From: Trichoplax sp. H2
Taxonomy: Eukaryota; Placozoa; Uniplacotomia; Trichoplacea
Length of the DNA stretch: 64,000 nucleotides
Assembly: GCA_003344405.1 (NCBI GenBank)
Contig: NOWV01000063.1
Span: forward strand, 1-64,000
Reading direction: 5' to 3'
In this document: one piece after another, positions 1 to 13,025 of the stretch
Layout of the letters: each line of letters opens with the position of its first letter
Numbering within the stretch: the stretch's first letter is position 1
Notes under the pieces: model-generated
What the model was told of the DNA's origin: nothing
The model's input: only the letters and a program-made list of their open reading frames with translations
Database searches by the model: none
Position numbers and translations under genes: made by a program

Positions 1-3000
1 TGCTCAATGATATGGCAATTAACACTGGAATGAAAAATTTACAGTTATTGGGGCATAATTCACGAACAGCATCATAGGATTGGCTAGCCATCGTTGCAGA
101 AGTATTGCCTTTGCTGATACAGGAACATGAATAATAATACTATAATTCAAGATAGCACATTACTCAATTAGCTTCGTTGTCGCCTGAGTAAATTATAAAC
201 TAAAGCTGCTGTACTATCGAATTTCTGTACGTTAGTACCAATATAAATTTTTGTAGAAACTACTAGATTCAAAGTCAGTATGCAAGAAATAACTTCCAAT
301 ACTACACGTCTACAGTAACTACTATTTCATCTTTATAATTGACTGAGAAATTTATCAGTACAATTAAAGTACCTTTAATACAGTGACAATTTGAGTAAGG
401 TATTGTATTTATACAATAGTAATATAGCAATAGTAGAATTCTATTGAATATCCAGTGGTACAGTTATTATCAACGATGTTAATACCTTACTAGTACCATT
501 GATTCGCGAATATGAGCAGCCAGCATAGCAAGGAGATGCATAAGATATACCATCGATACCACATACTGGATCGTAGTTTGATATGTAGCAATTGCAATTG
601 CCATTACATCCTGATACAAGATTCCTAAAATAGTGTCCATCAATACTATCTTAGTACGAACGTAAATATTCTTAAAGTACGCAATATTATAAAAATTAGA
701 AAATTTGTCAATTTCTGCAATATCAAAAATGATACGAAAATTTAATTGCTTCGGTAAAATACAAACGACTACAATAGAAAATGAAATATTAAACATCGAC
801 TTTATCTGAATGGCTGAGTATACTTTAATAATCCTAATCCTAAACTATACAAAGTATTGTTACTTCACATAAAACTAGACAATTAAATGTCTAAACGGTA
901 TGTCTAGCCCTCGATACTGTCTAGTACGGCCACTAAAGTGTTTAGACTTACTAGTAGACGCTAATAACTAATCATGTTATGCATGCATATTTAAGAATAA
1001 TGTCGTATTCGAAAAAATTACTTACAAGTTGGTTAATGATTGGCTAGTATTGTTAGCAAGGTAAGATTTGGTTACCCCAGCTATAGGAACATCTGGACAA
1101 TTAAATAATATAAGAAGAGCACAAAATATCCCTGCAATGCCAACTGAGTAGCAGAATTTTGCAATCTGAACCGGACGCAATCTTTTTACGCGAACGACAA
1201 CTCCTCCCTAAAATTACAGTGTATTTATATTATCAGTATTCTATTGAAAATTATGAAGGAACTGTTATACAGTATATATGTAAATATTTATGCGATCTTA
1301 GCAGCCTAGACTTCGTAAAACATTTTAAAAGAATCTATGATATCGCTGTATAACGTGATGAGTATACTTCCGCTAGGAAAAACTGTAAAGTACAAATAAG
1401 TCATTTTCTAATAGGAATAGTGTGATATCGTTAGACGATACATTATATTGTTAAGTTACTTGCATACAATATACACGTAAATACTAAGTAATTGAACGTA
1501 CTAGCTGCATTCCACTTGCAGCTCCAATGACAACTAAGATGCCAGAAAGGAAACTTGCACGCGATGACGAGATGTTCATTTGAGTTTGTAGATACTTTGG
1601 AACGAACGTTGATAGTCCACCAACAGTCATTCCTATATTGATATCGCGAATGGAAAATATTAAATTTCTATACAGTAACTACTAATAACTAGTACTGGGT
1701 AAATAATAAGAATAGACATAAAATTTCTAAAAATGTACATAATAAACTAAATAACTAAGTGATATGTGTATAGTTTCGTAGTAAGCGATATTGTTGCCAT
1801 ACCCTCTGTCGTAGCTCCAAGTGTAACGAATAAGAAAACCTTGTTTGTAACCAATTCTTTAACAGCTTTTGGTAGCTCTTTAATACTATTACCGTAGTTA
1901 TTGTCAATTACAGATTTACCGATAGCAATCTTAGCACGCTTTTCTTTGTTTTTCTCGTATTCTGGTAAATGCTTGGGATAGGCTAGTAAAGGAACCGCTG
2001 TCATAGCCATTAATATAGCAGATAATACATAGCCAAACCACCAAGCGCCAACCCATTGCGGATCGGAAGAGTTGATATCTATGATGGGCGAAAAACGATA
2101 CTTTGATTATTCATTAGACTTAGACTAGTTTGATTATATGATTGTATATTTTTTATCCATTTTTCTATCATGAATTTACAGGCCTTGAATAATTTGATAA
2201 TAACATAGTTGGAATGGTTAAGTTACAGATTGTTTTTGTAACCTTGTACGATTACCAAACATTCACTATTGGTAAGCGTCATTCTAGCTAATTTCATAGC
2301 TACATATCATGTTACAGCTTACTGCAGTATTAATTCATGAATGCTTCAATGTAGGATAACGCTGTAGACCAATATTATAAATAGGGCACATATTTCTATA
2401 CCATTCATGTTAACTCAACTTTGGTCGTAAAGTAAACGAATATTCGTCGAGTCTATACAGTCATAACAATTCACTTGCAATTTAATGTCATGATACCTGT
2501 TGGTCTAGTAGGCCAATCGACAAAGAAATTTAAGAAAGCGCCTCCTAGTAAATATCCAGCTCCAGGTCCAAGAGAAGCTAACGCGCCAAATACACCTATG
2601 TAGATAGGTGATGCTGTTGGGCTGACATTTTCGTCGAGATAGGGATAAGCGATAGTCCAAATAATTGTCGACCCCATACCAGAAATAAGTTGGCCCAAGG
2701 AGAGGATAATAAGTTGTACAGATGACGAAGATATCGCACCACTAGTACAGCTACCACTGACTGTTTCATCACATATACTGCTTACATTTAAAACCGCAGA
2801 ATATTGATAACGTCCGTAAATGAAATGAGGAGAAGCAATAATCATCGATCCGATAGCCATTAATATACTTCCAGTCGCTACCCATTTCCCTTTATGCGTA
2901 TGAGCAGCGAAAAAACTAAATATAAAGCCAAATATAGCCGCTCCAACATCATACATGGCTGCCATAATGCCAATTTCGGTACTGGTGAATCCAAATTGCT

Positions 3001-3244
3001 TCTCTAATGGTCGTGCCGCAGCAGCTTTTAACCCAGTAACTTGCATCCCAGCCAAAAAGACGAAGGCGCCTACATGAACTGTCAACCATTTGGCCGAATT
3101 ACAACATTGTAACCAATCTGGCTGACATGGTCCATAGCCAAATTTAGCATTATATGGGGTCACATTGTCGTCATCTTGACTAGTTTTAATATATAATTTA
3201 GCAGAAGAAGAATTCTCGTTTTTACTTGGTGCAGTATTGGACAT
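1..3244 (-). CDS. SLCO: Organic anion transporter (SLCO/OATP family), 5' part, runs off the window
   Basis: Plasma-membrane transporter of the OATP branch of the major facilitator superfamily; substrate unknown. Exons on the minus strand: 3244-2497, 2078-1803, 1632-1502, 1207-1026, 624-486, 139-<1. Phases close at every junction, giving about 538 visible residues. The start at 3244 opens a soluble N-terminus before TM1. Exon 2 begins the family signature, read as DPQWVGAWWFGY; exon 3 reads TEGMTVGGLSTFVPKYLQ. Exons 5-6 encode the cysteine-rich, Kazal-like extracellular loop between TM9 and TM10 (GNCNCY, DPVCGIDG, SPCYAGC, CSC, CPNNC). The last TMs and C-terminus lie beyond position 1. It diverges from a second OATP starting at 9502 and shares four of its intron positions, so the pair is a duplication. 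Family assignment is secure; the exact paralogue is not. Confidence 0.92.
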
Positions 3245-4009
3245 TTTTCAAGTTGGACTCAATGATAATTTAGTGTGGAATTGAATGGTAGACTAGTGAA
3301 TACTAGTGCAAAAATTGGCCGTGTAATAAATAAAGTAAATTCTGGTAGTCAAGCACCTGTACACAACATCTACAGTAGACTCTTACGTTGAACTATCTGT
3401 GGTAGAGCCATAAAATTGCTTAATAATTGAACTTAGTAACAATTTCTTCTATCATGTATGACCAACATGGAAAAGAAATTGTCTAATTGAACGAGATACA
3501 ACACTGCCGAAAGAAAATGTTTCTCTTATCCTATTCTGAATTGATTGATTGAAATGGCGTTACAACAGCTGATTCTCCAATAACAAACCAGTTGGAGAAT
3601 CCTGTCTTGCCTCTTGACCTCTTGATTTCTTAATAATAATGGACTACCAAGCGCATTACTGATCTACACCTACACTATATATAGGTTGTAGGCGTTCCAG
3701 GTTCTAGGGTGTACTGCACCCATCAGACGTCATCGCTATTTTGCATAAATTACTTTCAAAATGGATGGGGGCCGCCAGCCGTTGAGACAGTAGACAGCAT
3801 TTCTTGACAAGTGGATGCTGGCGATGCCCATTGAATTTTAGGGTGTAGTATTGTCTACTCGCATCCTGTAGTACATTGATCTATGCTGTGCAGTATACAG
3901 TATATAGAAATAGTCGAGTTCGACGAATTTCGATTCTACTGTACTGTATATATATACATTAATTATGGATTGATTTTTTTTTTTTTTTACTTTGTAATGC
4001 CCTGGGCCC
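3245..4009. other. Upstream region of the minus-strand OATP
   Basis: No coding exon recognised. It should hold the promoter and 5' UTR of the OATP starting at 3244, but no motif could be pinned down. It contains a short perfect hairpin at 3571-3601 (10-bp arms, 11-nt loop) and a long T run at about 3967-3988, just before the tandem array. Confidence 0.5.
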
Positions 4010-4820
4010 CACCCAGTGCACCCCAATTGTACATCAAGCTGTTGAAGCTGTGGTCAAATTGCCCAGTAAGAAGAGACACCATGTTGTACTGTACACTCAG
4101 TGTACACTATGAACAGTAAAACACCCAGTGCACCCCAATTGTACATCAAACTGTTGAGGCTGTGGTCAAATTGCCCAATAAGAAGAGACACCATGTTGTA
4201 CTGTACACTCAGAGTACACTATGTACAGTACAGTAAAACACCCAGTGCACCCCAATTGTACATCAAACTGTTGAAGCTGTGGTCAAATTGCCCAGTAAGA
4301 AGAGACACCATGTTGTACTGTACACTCAGTGTACACTATGAACAGTAAAACACCCCAGTGCACCCCAATTGTACATCAAGCTGTTGAAGCTGTGGTCAAA
4401 TTGCCCAGTAAGAAGAGACACCATGTTGTACTGTACACTCAGTGTACACTATGAACAGTAAAACACCCAGTGCACCCCAATTGTACATCAAGCTGTTGAG
4501 GCTGTGGTCAAATTGCCCAGTAAGAAGAGACACCATGTTGTACTGTACTGTACTGTACACTCAGTGTACACTATGAACAGTAAAACACCCAGTGCACCCT
4601 AATTGTACATTAAGCTAGACCTGACGATCAAGCTGTTGAGGCTGTGGTCAAATTGCCCAGTAAGAAGAGACACCATGTTGTACACTATGTACAGTACAAC
4701 ATCCAGTGCACCCCAATTGTACATCAAACTGTTGAGGCTGTGGTCAAATTGCCCAGTAAGAAGAGGCACCATGTTGTACAGTACTGTACAGGAGGGAACA
4801 CCATGTTGTACTATACTGTT
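4010..4820. repeat. Tandem array, about 7 units of 112-122 bp
   Basis: Unit starts (CACCCAGTGCACCCC or close variants) fall near 4010, 4122, 4239, 4351, 4464, 4586 and 4700, so the period is 112-122 bp. Units are highly similar, with small indels including extra TACTG repeats and a short insert near 4615-4630. Most units carry an interrupted palindrome: TGTACACT, one base, AGTGTACA (for example 4090-4106). Open frames cross two units, but the period is not a multiple of three and the frame changes from unit to unit, so coding is unlikely. The array sits between the divergent OATP genes. Confidence 0.93.
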
Positions 4821-5130
4821 TTAGGCAACAACACTGTCCTGGACTTTTCCAACAATTGCAAGTGATTTGCAACCTCGACGCGACAGGCCGTACCAGGCGT
4901 CATTGGCTACAGTGTACAGGACTGTCATAGAGGCTTTTTGATCGCTGACTGTACACTGTACACTGTACAAGCGTGATCCTTCTGCAGAACTCTGGTGTAC
5001 AGTAGAGTGTTAAAGTGTGTACAGCCGCCGTGTAGAGTGTGTTGATCAGCGTTGCAAACATTGACATGGCGAAGGACAGAGTCATTATTACTATGTGCTT
5101 TGACTGTTCTTCATGGACAGTCAAAGGTAA
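4821..5130. repeat. TGTACA-rich flank of the tandem array
   Basis: Sequence past the array is less repetitive but keeps many TGTACAG/CTGTACA words, for example three consecutive CTGTACA-type steps near 4964-4980. It may be decayed array or a related element. No gene seen. Confidence 0.5.
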
Positions 5131-8100
5131 AATCCAGTAAATTTGCCCCTGAATAATTCTATCAACACGTCTAGAAAGTTCAGCTCTCTAGCGACATATT
5201 GTTATTAAGTGTAGTTTTTCGACATTCGTTTCGGCAATATTTTGCCCCTTTTTCTATGTCTGAAAACAAAATAAACACACCGTACTCAACATCACTCTAC
5301 AAGGAAACCTAGTCGACTTCTGACTATACTTTTAAGTAGGGCCAGGTGTTAAAGTAACAGAGGTCATGGTAGTAATTACGCCTAAAGGAAAAACAGTACA
5401 ACGATTGTTCTCATAGTTTATAATAAATCAGACTACATGGATTTATAAAATTGAATTGAACTCTATGACAGTAAACTCAGCCTGTAACTGTGTCTACAAC
5501 CAACTTACGACAACAACGCTCGATTCAATCGATGCACTTGTTTAGAAACTCTAGGGGGTAACCCATGAAAGAAACCAGCACGATACGACATTATAGGCGT
5601 ATTTATTCCAAATTTGGCTGACATGCTAAGTTGCTAACTAAGAAGTTTTTAACCTTCCAAACAATGAACACTACATGTTGAGCGTATAGTTTGCAAAGAC
5701 AGTACACTCGTTGAATGGATTCCCTTCCTGAACAGCGAATCACCTTAGGTAGTGCGCTAGCAATACTGTTCAATACAAAACTATTTATGGCGATACGCTA
5801 GTGTGATAAGATAGGCCATCGTACAGTAGTTTCGTGCATTGAAGTCGAAAAGTAATGTAATTTAGTCTTCAGGAAAGTAATCTAGGTTTTGTAGTAGTCA
5901 TTACAGACTCTACGTCATTAATGATGTTACACTACACGAGACATTGATAATAAGAATCACTCTTAACATACCATGACGCAGGGATATTTGCTCACAGATT
6001 CAGAACAAGCCTACAATTTTTGCATCCATGCTGAACTGCTGATGCCTCCAACCAATTCATAAGATACTATGGATTGAGAAAAGTCATAACAAAGATGCCA
6101 ATATAGAGTACGTAATTACTGCAAATACCATTACCTTCAACTATCTCATGACGTTTAAAATTCATAATAAGCCTAGTCATTCATTGATTAATCATCACTA
6201 CATAACATAACTACATACGCCTACATAACATGGATTGAGAAAAGTTAGAACAAAGATACCAATATAGAATACGTAATTGCTACAACTTCCATGCCTTCAA
6301 CTACTTCGTGACCTTTAAAAATTGACAATAAGCATTGATTAATGATCACTATGGCTTAGAATGGCAATGAAATATGTATTCGGAGTCCATGAAGCAAATC
6401 TTCCCTGTATTGGGAAATTTCTATTTTAAAGAAATTGACTTTGCCGGATCTATGCGTATACCTCATGGAATGAATGACATTCTATTCGATATAGCCGGAA
6501 AAACGGTAGAACCTCTTCTACAATATCGAATCATCTCAATCGATAATAATAATAATAATAATAATAACATTATATCTCTCTCTATGTATAATTAGTAGCG
6601 TTAATAATTAGTTAATTATATATTGAATTATGAGATATTACAATGAATATCTAGTAAAGTCTGTGAATGCAGAACGACGGGTGGAGCAGGATTAACGTCA
6701 TCGGTGACGTCAAAAATGGCCAGGATAAATTGATTTAGGTAATTGGCTAACGAGTGATGGATAATTAGCTATTTGGAGCTAGCAGCGCAATGGAACCTCA
6801 ATACCAAATTGCGTGTTTGAACTTGCGAATATATACTATTGTACATTAATTAAAAATCTTAATTACTGCAATAAAATAGGAATTGATAGAAATTTTGTAT
6901 CAAGGCATGGCAGAGATTCATCAACTTGCACTTTAGGAATGGATAATTTGTTTCAAGAATAATATTTTCATAAATACTAGCAGAACCCTTGCTCATTTAC
7001 TTCGCATATTGTACTCTTACTCTTTACTTTGGAATAAACTAGAGCTGGGTGTAACTGACGCAATCAGTGTACTTTCCTTTTCATAATTATAATACTAGCG
7101 ATCTAGCTTCATCGATGATGTAATATACACCTAAGGCACAGCAATCGATATCTAATACTGAAATTGATAGTCTATTTTACAGCAGATTTATTCACTGCAT
7201 TGATTAATACAATTTAATAGCTGCACCCTATGATCTTTATTACTAGCAAAGATTACTGTTTCTTACCTTTATCTAATATCTTATCACTATTACAATATTA
7301 TCTTTATCAATAGCGTGATAGTATAGATGTGTACAATTAAACTTGATTGTGAGTACATTTTCACAGCAGATTTAATCACTGCATTCGAATAATAATTTAG
7401 AATTGAACAGCTAGACTCGATGACCTACGTATATTGCAGAACAACTAAGAATTTTAATTTCTTAGCTTTATTTAATGTTTGAGTTTAGTAAATTGTTTTC
7501 CTCCAATGTTAGCTGCGGTAATATTTAGGTCAGATATAACTAAAACTAATATTTATCAAATGTTAACAGTAACATGACGTAACACAATTTTATAACAACT
7601 TTTTCTCAATTGTTAGTTAACGTTTACCTAACATACTAGTAAAAAAAATTCAAATATTAAGGGTATCAAGATATAAACCTATAATTTATTTGTCGATTTA
7701 AAATCATTTCTGCGTAGAATAGTATAGTGAAGTTGATTGTAATTATGACGGTGAATAAATCACAGTTGATCGGATTCCCCTGAAACTTGTATTACTTTCA
7801 CAGATATTAATCAATGCTTTTTCAATTCAATCCTATGAGAAATAAAGCATGAAAATTAAATTAAAATGAAAAGAGGATACTTTCGAAATGCTAGTTATTA
7901 ATTTAGCTATATAATTAAATTCGCTTTTCAGATTTGGCCTATTGTAGTTTAAGTACTATAGTAAACTTATCCTAAAGTTTAATTGATAAAGAATCCTATT
8001 TCAAATTTTGAACCTTAATGACGTAAGCCAGATTGTATACTTCAATATCTTGATCGTTCTTATATTTTAGTATTTGAAATTCTAGTCAATAATCGCATTT

Positions 8101-9501
8101 CAGCACTTTAATTGTACACCATAAAGCTATCGTATATATCAAAGCAAAACCGCAAAGTAAAACCATTATCAGTATTTATAGAACTAACAATTACTGGAAT
8201 AAGCGGAAAGTAAATGTATCGCTTTACTCAAATTTCGCTTTATCGAACAGTCATATGGAATTATAGCAAGATAACGTAATACGCGTAAGTATTACCATTA
8301 GGCGTTAAAATTCTCATAGTCATATAACTTGTAAAGTAATTATTACTCAAACTACACAATTAAGTATTTCATTTATATTCTGCATAAGCAGATCAGATAT
8401 ACTATCTGTAACTCAGCTATTGGTGTTGTATTGGTCATTTTACTGAAGTCTACTGCATCTTTGAAAGCACTAACCAAATACTTATTCAATACTTAAATGA
8501 ATCAATTCAATCCTTTCATTCTTGATAATACACCTACTTAATAACCTTTCTTATCTCCTTAGATGCAAGAAAGCTCCAGGAAATGCATAGCATATTTGGA
8601 TGAAAATTTACTGTAAAGCATGCAGTAATTTTTCGTCTTTTATTCTTATTAATTTTTATACAATAGCAAAGGCAAGTAAGTCATAAGTCATAGATGAATA
8701 GTTATATGAATGATTATACGTGATATTTTTCGTAATCTTTCTGGTTGAGAAGTTACTACCAATATCATTATATATACATATTAATAGCCTGAAAGTCGAT
8801 CAGCTATTTCTATATGTGTGTATTGTCGACTAACTCTAACAAGAAACTGCAAAGCTATCACTATTGATAGCTATTGTTAACATCGACAACAATGATATCA
8901 ATGCGGCATCTCATAGCAAGAATTATTAATGAGCTTGCGACAATAGAATCAAAATAAGAACTGTTAGTATAAAGTAGCGATAACCAATAGCGGTAATACA
9001 GAGTTTGATCAATTGATATTATATTATTGTAACCGCAGTTCTTTATAACAAATCATCCACTCCTTTTCACGCATTAAACTAATCCACATTAAACTGACGA
9101 TTTAATCGCTTAAGAAGAAAGGAATGATTTACCTAGACGGAATACTCACAGTTTGTAATTAGTTTTATTTTACTGCCGACAAAAAATCATTTTACTTATA
9201 TATTTGTAATTTTCGCTGTTTTAGATTTTGGCTTTTAAACTGTACACAATCACTTAGCTGTTAAAGGTATGAAACTACAGTTGTAAATTCCTATAGTACA
9301 CTAAGCAACGAAGTATATGACTGCAGATATTTTCAAATTAAAGACAAAAGCTTCTTACCTCTGGAATTGTGTACGCGTAGTTTCTATCTAGGCAAATTAT
9401 CAATTGAAGCTTTAATGTATTAATGCAATCTCTACCATACAGTAAAATAATATCATCGTATATATTATATGAAGTGAGCTAAAACAGTTCTAAAGCATAA
9501 A
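5131..9501. other. Intergenic region upstream of the plus-strand OATP
   Basis: No exon recognised. Contents: a diverged two-copy tandem duplication with a period of 161 bp (6069-6355), an AAT microsatellite (about 6543-6567), and a weak repeated segment (CAGCAGATTTATTCACTGCATT near 7180 and a variant near 7363). The last several hundred bases presumably contain the promoter of the OATP starting at 9502; no TATA box or operator can be called with confidence. Confidence 0.5.
6069..6355. repeat. Diverged tandem duplication, period 161 bp
   Basis: Two copies begin with ATGGATTGAGAAAAGT at 6069 and 6230 and stay alignable through AATATAGA(G/A)TACGTAATT and CTTCAACTA, with substitutions and small indels. 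No coding capacity seen. Confidence 0.75.
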
Positions 9502-12500
9502 ATGACTACGACAAGTAGTGGCACTAGCAATCCTGCGAATGAAATCGATAACCCTGGAATATTTAGAAGCCTATCACAGGCTATCAAACGATCTCGAGCT
9601 TCAAAATATACTATAAATTATGATACTTTGCCGAAAGAACGAAGAATAGGATTCATCGACTACCGACCAAAGTGGTTGCAAGTCTTTAATGATCCCAAAT
9701 GGTTGCTGCTAGTCTTGATGCTATTTCAGCTATCTGTTGGAATGGCTACAGCAGGATTTAGAACGACAGTTTTAACATCTATAGAGAAACGTTTTTATTT
9801 AACATCGCTTCACTTTGGCGTAATAGTAGCCTTTTATAACATTGGTGGGGCCATGATCGGCTCCTTCTTAGCTTTGTTTGGTCGTCGTTGGCCAAGATCG
9901 GTTATAATTGGAAGCGGTTGTTGTGTTGTTGGTATTAGTTATATTCTCTTCGCCCTTCCCCATTTCTTAGTAAGTCCTTACAAGCTACTATTTCTTCGAC
10001 AAGGATCATTTCCAACATGTAATGGTAGCCTACATAGTCAAGCTGCATCGGCAACTACCCAATGCCATGATAGCATTCGTCGATATAGGGCTTTTATGCC
10101 GTTATTTATCATTTCTCAATTTCTAGCTGGTTGTGGCGCCTCTACATTATGGACAACAGCTTGGGACTACGTTGAAGAAAATGTAAGCCCAACTGCCTCT
10201 TCCATCTATACCAGTAGTGTTATGCTATTTTCTGGATTAGGTCCAACTATTGGCTTCATTCTCGGTGCTTTCTTCGTTAGAACTCCTGTCGATTGGCCTG
10301 AAGTTTCAAATGGTAAGGTAGATTAATTGTAAACCTAAAAATGTAGGCCTCTAATAATAATTCTTTATAAAATCACCCCTAGTTTACTTATTGCTTATAA
10401 GATCATGAAAGGTTAACCACAAATTATTTAGTGATCATTTTCAACTTGATTCACACATCGTCAATTAACTCCTTCGAATATAGCACCATTCTGCTTTTTT
10501 TTTATTAATCTAGAATAAATTTAATGCTGATTAAGAGAATGCCTCTATCAATCACAGCAACTGGAAAGTTACTGACTTAGTTTATTGTCATAGCGAGTAA
10601 AACTGAAGCATTATGAACTATTGATCCACTTTTCCTCATTAAAATTTGAGTCTTTGAAAGTGAAATCAAATTCATATAAAATTATCACTAATCTCCTAGC
10701 ATTCATAACTAAAGACATTGTTAAGATCACGTTATTGAAAACCGTAACTTCTCTCGATATAATGTTTTACGATTGATAATTATCCTACTTATAAAATAGA
10801 CAATTACTTTGAATGAAAGATGACAATTAGAAAGGCTATAATGTTATTATTGCTGTCGATAAAGGATAATTTTCTTCATTTGTTAATTTTATTTATTTAT
10901 TTTTTATTGATCTGGATTACTTTTAAACAAAATAATGAATGGAATTAAATAGAAGCCATCGCTATTGATAATCCTGATTGGATTGGTGCTTGGTGGTTAG
11001 GATTTATAACTGTTGGTTTCTTCTTGGTTATTATTTCACTAACCATTATCCTCTTTCCTTCATTTTTGGCAAAATACGATTATTATAAATCGCGATTAAA
11101 TGGTGTCCATACCAGTGCTTCCGGCGTTGTTTTCAATTACAATAACTATTCCTTGACAGGAGTATCGACAACAGAAAGCATGCCTCATGGTAGAAACTTT
11201 GCATATCGCTCAGGAGCCGATAATATTACAGATTATACGCATTTTACGATGCTAATAGGGCAATTTCTAAAGAACAAAGCATTAATGTACCTCATGCTCG
11301 GACTTACTGTTCAAAGCATTGGTTTATCGGGTTTCGCTACATTCTTAACTAAATACTTCCAGGTTAATTATGATCTTGATCCATTTTTAGCTAGTTTCAT
11401 TGGTCTATTGACCGTTGTAGTTGGCTTTGGTGGAGCTGTGTTCCTGGTAAGTAAACATTTTTATAGATTCATAATTTTCACTTCTGCACCGATTTTTCAT
11501 TTTCCTATGATTATATTACGTTAAGATAACATAAATAGTACTTTTCCTTATACTTTCTCAGATGATTATATACAGTAGGAAACATTTTTATACTATCCAG
11601 TATAATTCATGATAACATAGTTCATTTTTTTCTCTTGATTTGTCGTATAGGGAAATATTGTCACAAGTGCTAGCAAAATTAGCATAGCTACCATTAGCCG
11701 TTTCGTAACGGTATCCTCTATACTGGGGATTGTCACATGTATGACATTTTTATTTGCATGTCCAACTTCTCGAATAGCTGGTATTAATATCGATTACCAC
11801 GGTAATTTTTCGCAGAGTCCAACGTAAGTCTATAGCTCTATTGGCAATTTATTAAATTTAGGCTTAAAAGTATATCGGTGACTTAAGAATATTTACTGCT
11901 TCACAGAATTATTACAGCTGATTGCAATGTGGACTGTCATTGTCAGCAGCAGAGTTTCCTGCCAATTTGTGATTTAAATACGAATATTACTTACTATTCT
12001 CCCTGTTATGGTGGCTGTAAAATAGCGTCTAATAATCAAGGAAGTGTAAGCAAAGTTTTATTCTCATACTAGTCAAACCTTCCACATTATTACAAAATCT
12101 AATTAGTTTGATATATTTGACGATTGTATTATCTAAGTTTACCAACAAAAAAATCGCCCTTCTAAAATTATATCTATTTTTTTTTTCTTCTATTTAGAAC
12201 GATCTTACCTGCAAATGCTTCAATTCTATAAAAGCACATCGTTTTGTATCCAGAAAGTGTCAACAAGGGTGCAAACTTTTTGTTCCATTTTTACTAGGTT
12301 TTATTACCTTGATCTTTTTGACTACCTTGTGTATTATTCCTTCGTCACAAGCTATGATCAGGTTTGATTATCTAACTTCCTGTGATCAAAATTTGTAACA
12401 ACCAGTATTCTAGTATAAAACTAAATTTCTATTTCGTTGATGCTGTATTTTCAGGTGTGTACCACAAAAGCAACGATTTGCCGTTCTATCTGCCAATTGG

Positions 12501-13025
12501 CTTGTTGTTCGTTTACTTGGTGCAGTACCTGGTTCTATTATAGCTGGATTAATATTAGATTCTTCATGTATAATTTGGAAAACGGAGTGTGGACAAAGTG
12601 GCCATTGTCTTCAATATGATACAAGTAAATTGAGCGTGATCATGACGGTCTTCACTTGTACCTTGAAAATGATATCAACAGTATTTTTATATCTTGGTTG
12701 GAAAAACTATGGCATTTTAATGTTTGAACAAGATCCAACTAATCTTACATATCGAGTTTTTATTCGGCGCTATTATAGCTGGCACTTTTGCAGATTAAAA
12801 GGTGATCACCTTAAAACTCGATTAAATTCAACGCTTCGGCCCAAAATGGATAATAGTGCGTTTATAAGTAGAAGCAAATGTATTGATAGTACACGAACAA
12901 ACCATAGAGAAAGAATACCTTTACAAGATCTCCATGATAATACTTTAAGTATTGGCACTAACACAGTAACGAAAACGACCTCTAATGAGACATTTAACCG
13001 TATATCTTATGAATCTAATGTATAA
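9502..13025 (+). CDS. SLCO: Organic anion transporter (SLCO/OATP family), complete
   Basis: Exons 9502-10312, 10953-11446, 11651-11823, 11907-12045, 12198-12361, 12455-13025; all phases close and the product is 783 aa, a normal OATP length with 12 predicted TMs. A soluble N-terminus of about 65 residues precedes TM1. Exon 2 carries the family signature, read here as NPDWIGAWWLGF. Exons 3-5 encode the large cysteine-rich loop between TM9 and TM10 (DCNVDCHC, SPCYGGC, CKC, CQQGC). The cytosolic tail ends in ESNV, which fits a class I PDZ ligand. Intron positions and phases match the minus-strand OATP at 1-3244, and the exon encoding part of the cysteine-rich loop is 139 nt in both genes, but one intron of that gene (after TEG) is absent here. 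Expected role is sodium-independent uptake of amphipathic organic anions; the substrate cannot be read from sequence. Confidence 0.94.

Noticed and set aside
479-796. 105-aa minus-strand open frame
   Set aside because: It overlaps OATP exon 5 (624-486) in another frame; the OATP frame gives the conserved cysteine-rich loop and closes phase, so this is a shadow.
3838-4865. Several 62-82-aa frames across the tandem array
   Set aside because: They arise from repeat units; the period is not a multiple of three and frames do not continue from unit to unit.
6374-6595. 73-aa plus-strand frame ending in an Asn run
   Set aside because: The Asn run is the AAT microsatellite; the rest has no family resemblance or splice context.
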